Of a DNA stretch of 64,000 bases, positions 63,387 through 64,000 are shown in pieces; the stretch's first letter is position 1; each line of letters begins with the position of its first letter. A program made the translations under genes and the position numbers. This DNA comes from Acinetobacter pittii ANC 4050 (GTDB lineage Bacteria; Pseudomonadota; Gammaproteobacteria; Pseudomonadales; Moraxellaceae). Under the pieces are notes generated by a model. It worked only from the letters and a program-made list of their open reading frames with translations. It had not been told where the DNA came from and made no database searches. Location of the stretch: positions 1,875,184 to 1,939,183 of the forward strand of contig NZ_KB976987.1 in assembly GCF_000399685.1 (NCBI RefSeq). The letters run 5' to 3'.

Positions 63387-63418
63387 AAGAGGTTCTGTCG
63401 CACATAGAACCTCTTTTT
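63387..63418 (+). terminator. Terminator after hcaE
   Basis: AAGAGGTTCT, 9-base loop, AGAACCTCTT followed by TTT. hcaF, 18 bases later, needs read-through or its own promoter. Confidence 0.7.
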
Positions 63419-63435
63419 ATTTCGGGAAATTCATC

Positions 63436-63972
63436 ATGAAGAAAGTTGTAACACTACTCTGCGGAATGAGTCTGGTTGCCCTGACTCATGCCGAAACTCA
63501 ATATAGCCCACCACCCATTCAGCTTGAGCCTTTAGCAAAATTTAGTGTTGATTTAAATGCGCCTGTTTGGGAATTAGGTACCACTAGTGACGCAGGTAAA
63601 CGCCGAATTATTCCCATTACAGGTGGGATATTCGAGGGCAAATCACTTAAGGGCCGCATTTTAAATAATGGCGCAGATTGGCAAATTGTCGACAGTAAAG
63701 GATTGGCAATTATTGATACGCGATATTTGTTAGAAACCGATGATGGTGCACTCATTTATCTCCAAACAAAAGGTTACCGACATGGCTCGGCCGAAACGCT
63801 AAAACAGCTTGCCCAAGGCAAAGATGTCGACCCGAAAAATTACTATTTCAAAATCACCATGCAGTTTGAAACCAGCTCACCTAAATATGCATGGCTTAAC
63901 CAAACTGTTGCAGTAGGTAGTGCAATGCGTTTGGGCAAAGCGGTTATTTATGATGCCTATACCCTGAAATAA
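63436..63972 (+). CDS. hcaF: Exported DUF3237 protein HcaF
   Basis: Signal peptide (residues 1-19, ending HAE) and a DUF3237 domain: IPITGGIFEGKSLKGRILNNGADWQIVDSKGLAIIDTRYLLETDDGALIYLQTKGYR, and FETSSPKYAWLNQTVAVGSAMR. The DUF has no known activity; the periplasmic location and the place after hcaE in the hca operon match hcaF of A. baylyi. An AAAAAGGAT sequence at the window edge suggests another gene begins just outside (hcaG in A. baylyi). Confidence 0.82.
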   Translation: MKKVVTLLCGMSLVALTHAETQYSPPPIQLEPLAKFSVDLNAPVWELGTTSDAGKRRIIPITGGIFEGKSLKGRILNNGADWQIVDSKGLAIIDTRYLLETDDGALIYLQTKGYRHGSAETLKQLAQGKDVDPKNYYFKITMQFETSSPKYAWLNQTVAVGSAMRLGKAVIYDAYTLK

Positions 63973-64000
63973 TAATTTTTATAACACTTACAAAAAGGAT

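Overview
The window is chromosomal DNA from an Acinetobacter, most likely the A. baumannii/calcoaceticus complex. The grounds are the low G+C content, the gene order lysC-csrA-rnhB, and an hca (hydroxycinnamate) operon whose gene content and order match the one described in Acinetobacter. It is a prophage fragment (1 to about 17.9 kb), a short stretch of core genes (18-24.7 kb), and a long catabolic region (25-64 kb).

Prophage. The early region has a lambda-like plan. A CI-type LexA/S24 repressor (9971-10681, plus) and a small Cro-like protein (9613-9846, minus) diverge from a shared operator region. From the Cro promoter a leftward operon of 17 genes runs to position 379. Most of its genes overlap by 4 bases. 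It encodes an ASCH-like protein, a C5-cytosine methyltransferase, an O-like replication initiator, a DnaC-like helicase loader, two adenine/N4 methyltransferases and many unknown proteins. It ends at a terminator (315-341), before an HNH-like gene cut by the window edge. Rightward from a second operator/promoter cluster (11107-11186) runs the other early operon: a DUF2303 protein, a DnaQ-type exonuclease, a zinc-ribbon mini-protein, a DUF551 protein, a MazG-like protein and an excisionase-like protein. Copies of the palindrome ATTCAT-N2-TGAAT lie in both control regions, as OR and OL do in lambda. No integrase is present at the right border, which falls between 17821 and lysC at 18031.

Core block. 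lysC, csrA, rnhB, a small lipoprotein, a cytochrome b561, an adenine-deaminase-type deaminase with an AzgA-type purine permease, and a small membrane protein.

Catabolic region. (a) A pirin. (b) A TetR-controlled cluster with a PF10118 metal-dependent hydrolase, an SDR, a Baeyer-Villiger-type flavin monooxygenase and a methyltransferase. (c) A tartrate module: LysR regulator, MFS transporter, TtdA and TtdB. (d) An AraC regulator divergent from a second monooxygenase cluster with an SDR, an alpha/beta hydrolase and a GMC oxidoreductase. (e) An OsmC-YcaO fusion protein. (f) A vanillate region: VanK-like transporter and porin on one side; arylsulfatase, formylglycine-generating enzyme, porin, VanA and VanB on the other; then VanR. 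Four palindromes with core TGGATCCA suggest that one VanR regulon covers all of (f), including the sulfatase genes. (g) The hydroxycinnamate genes hcaK-hcaR and hcaABCDEF. Together (f) and (g) convert ferulate to feruloyl-CoA, vanillin, vanillate and then protocatechuate, with dedicated outer-membrane porins and inner-membrane transporters.
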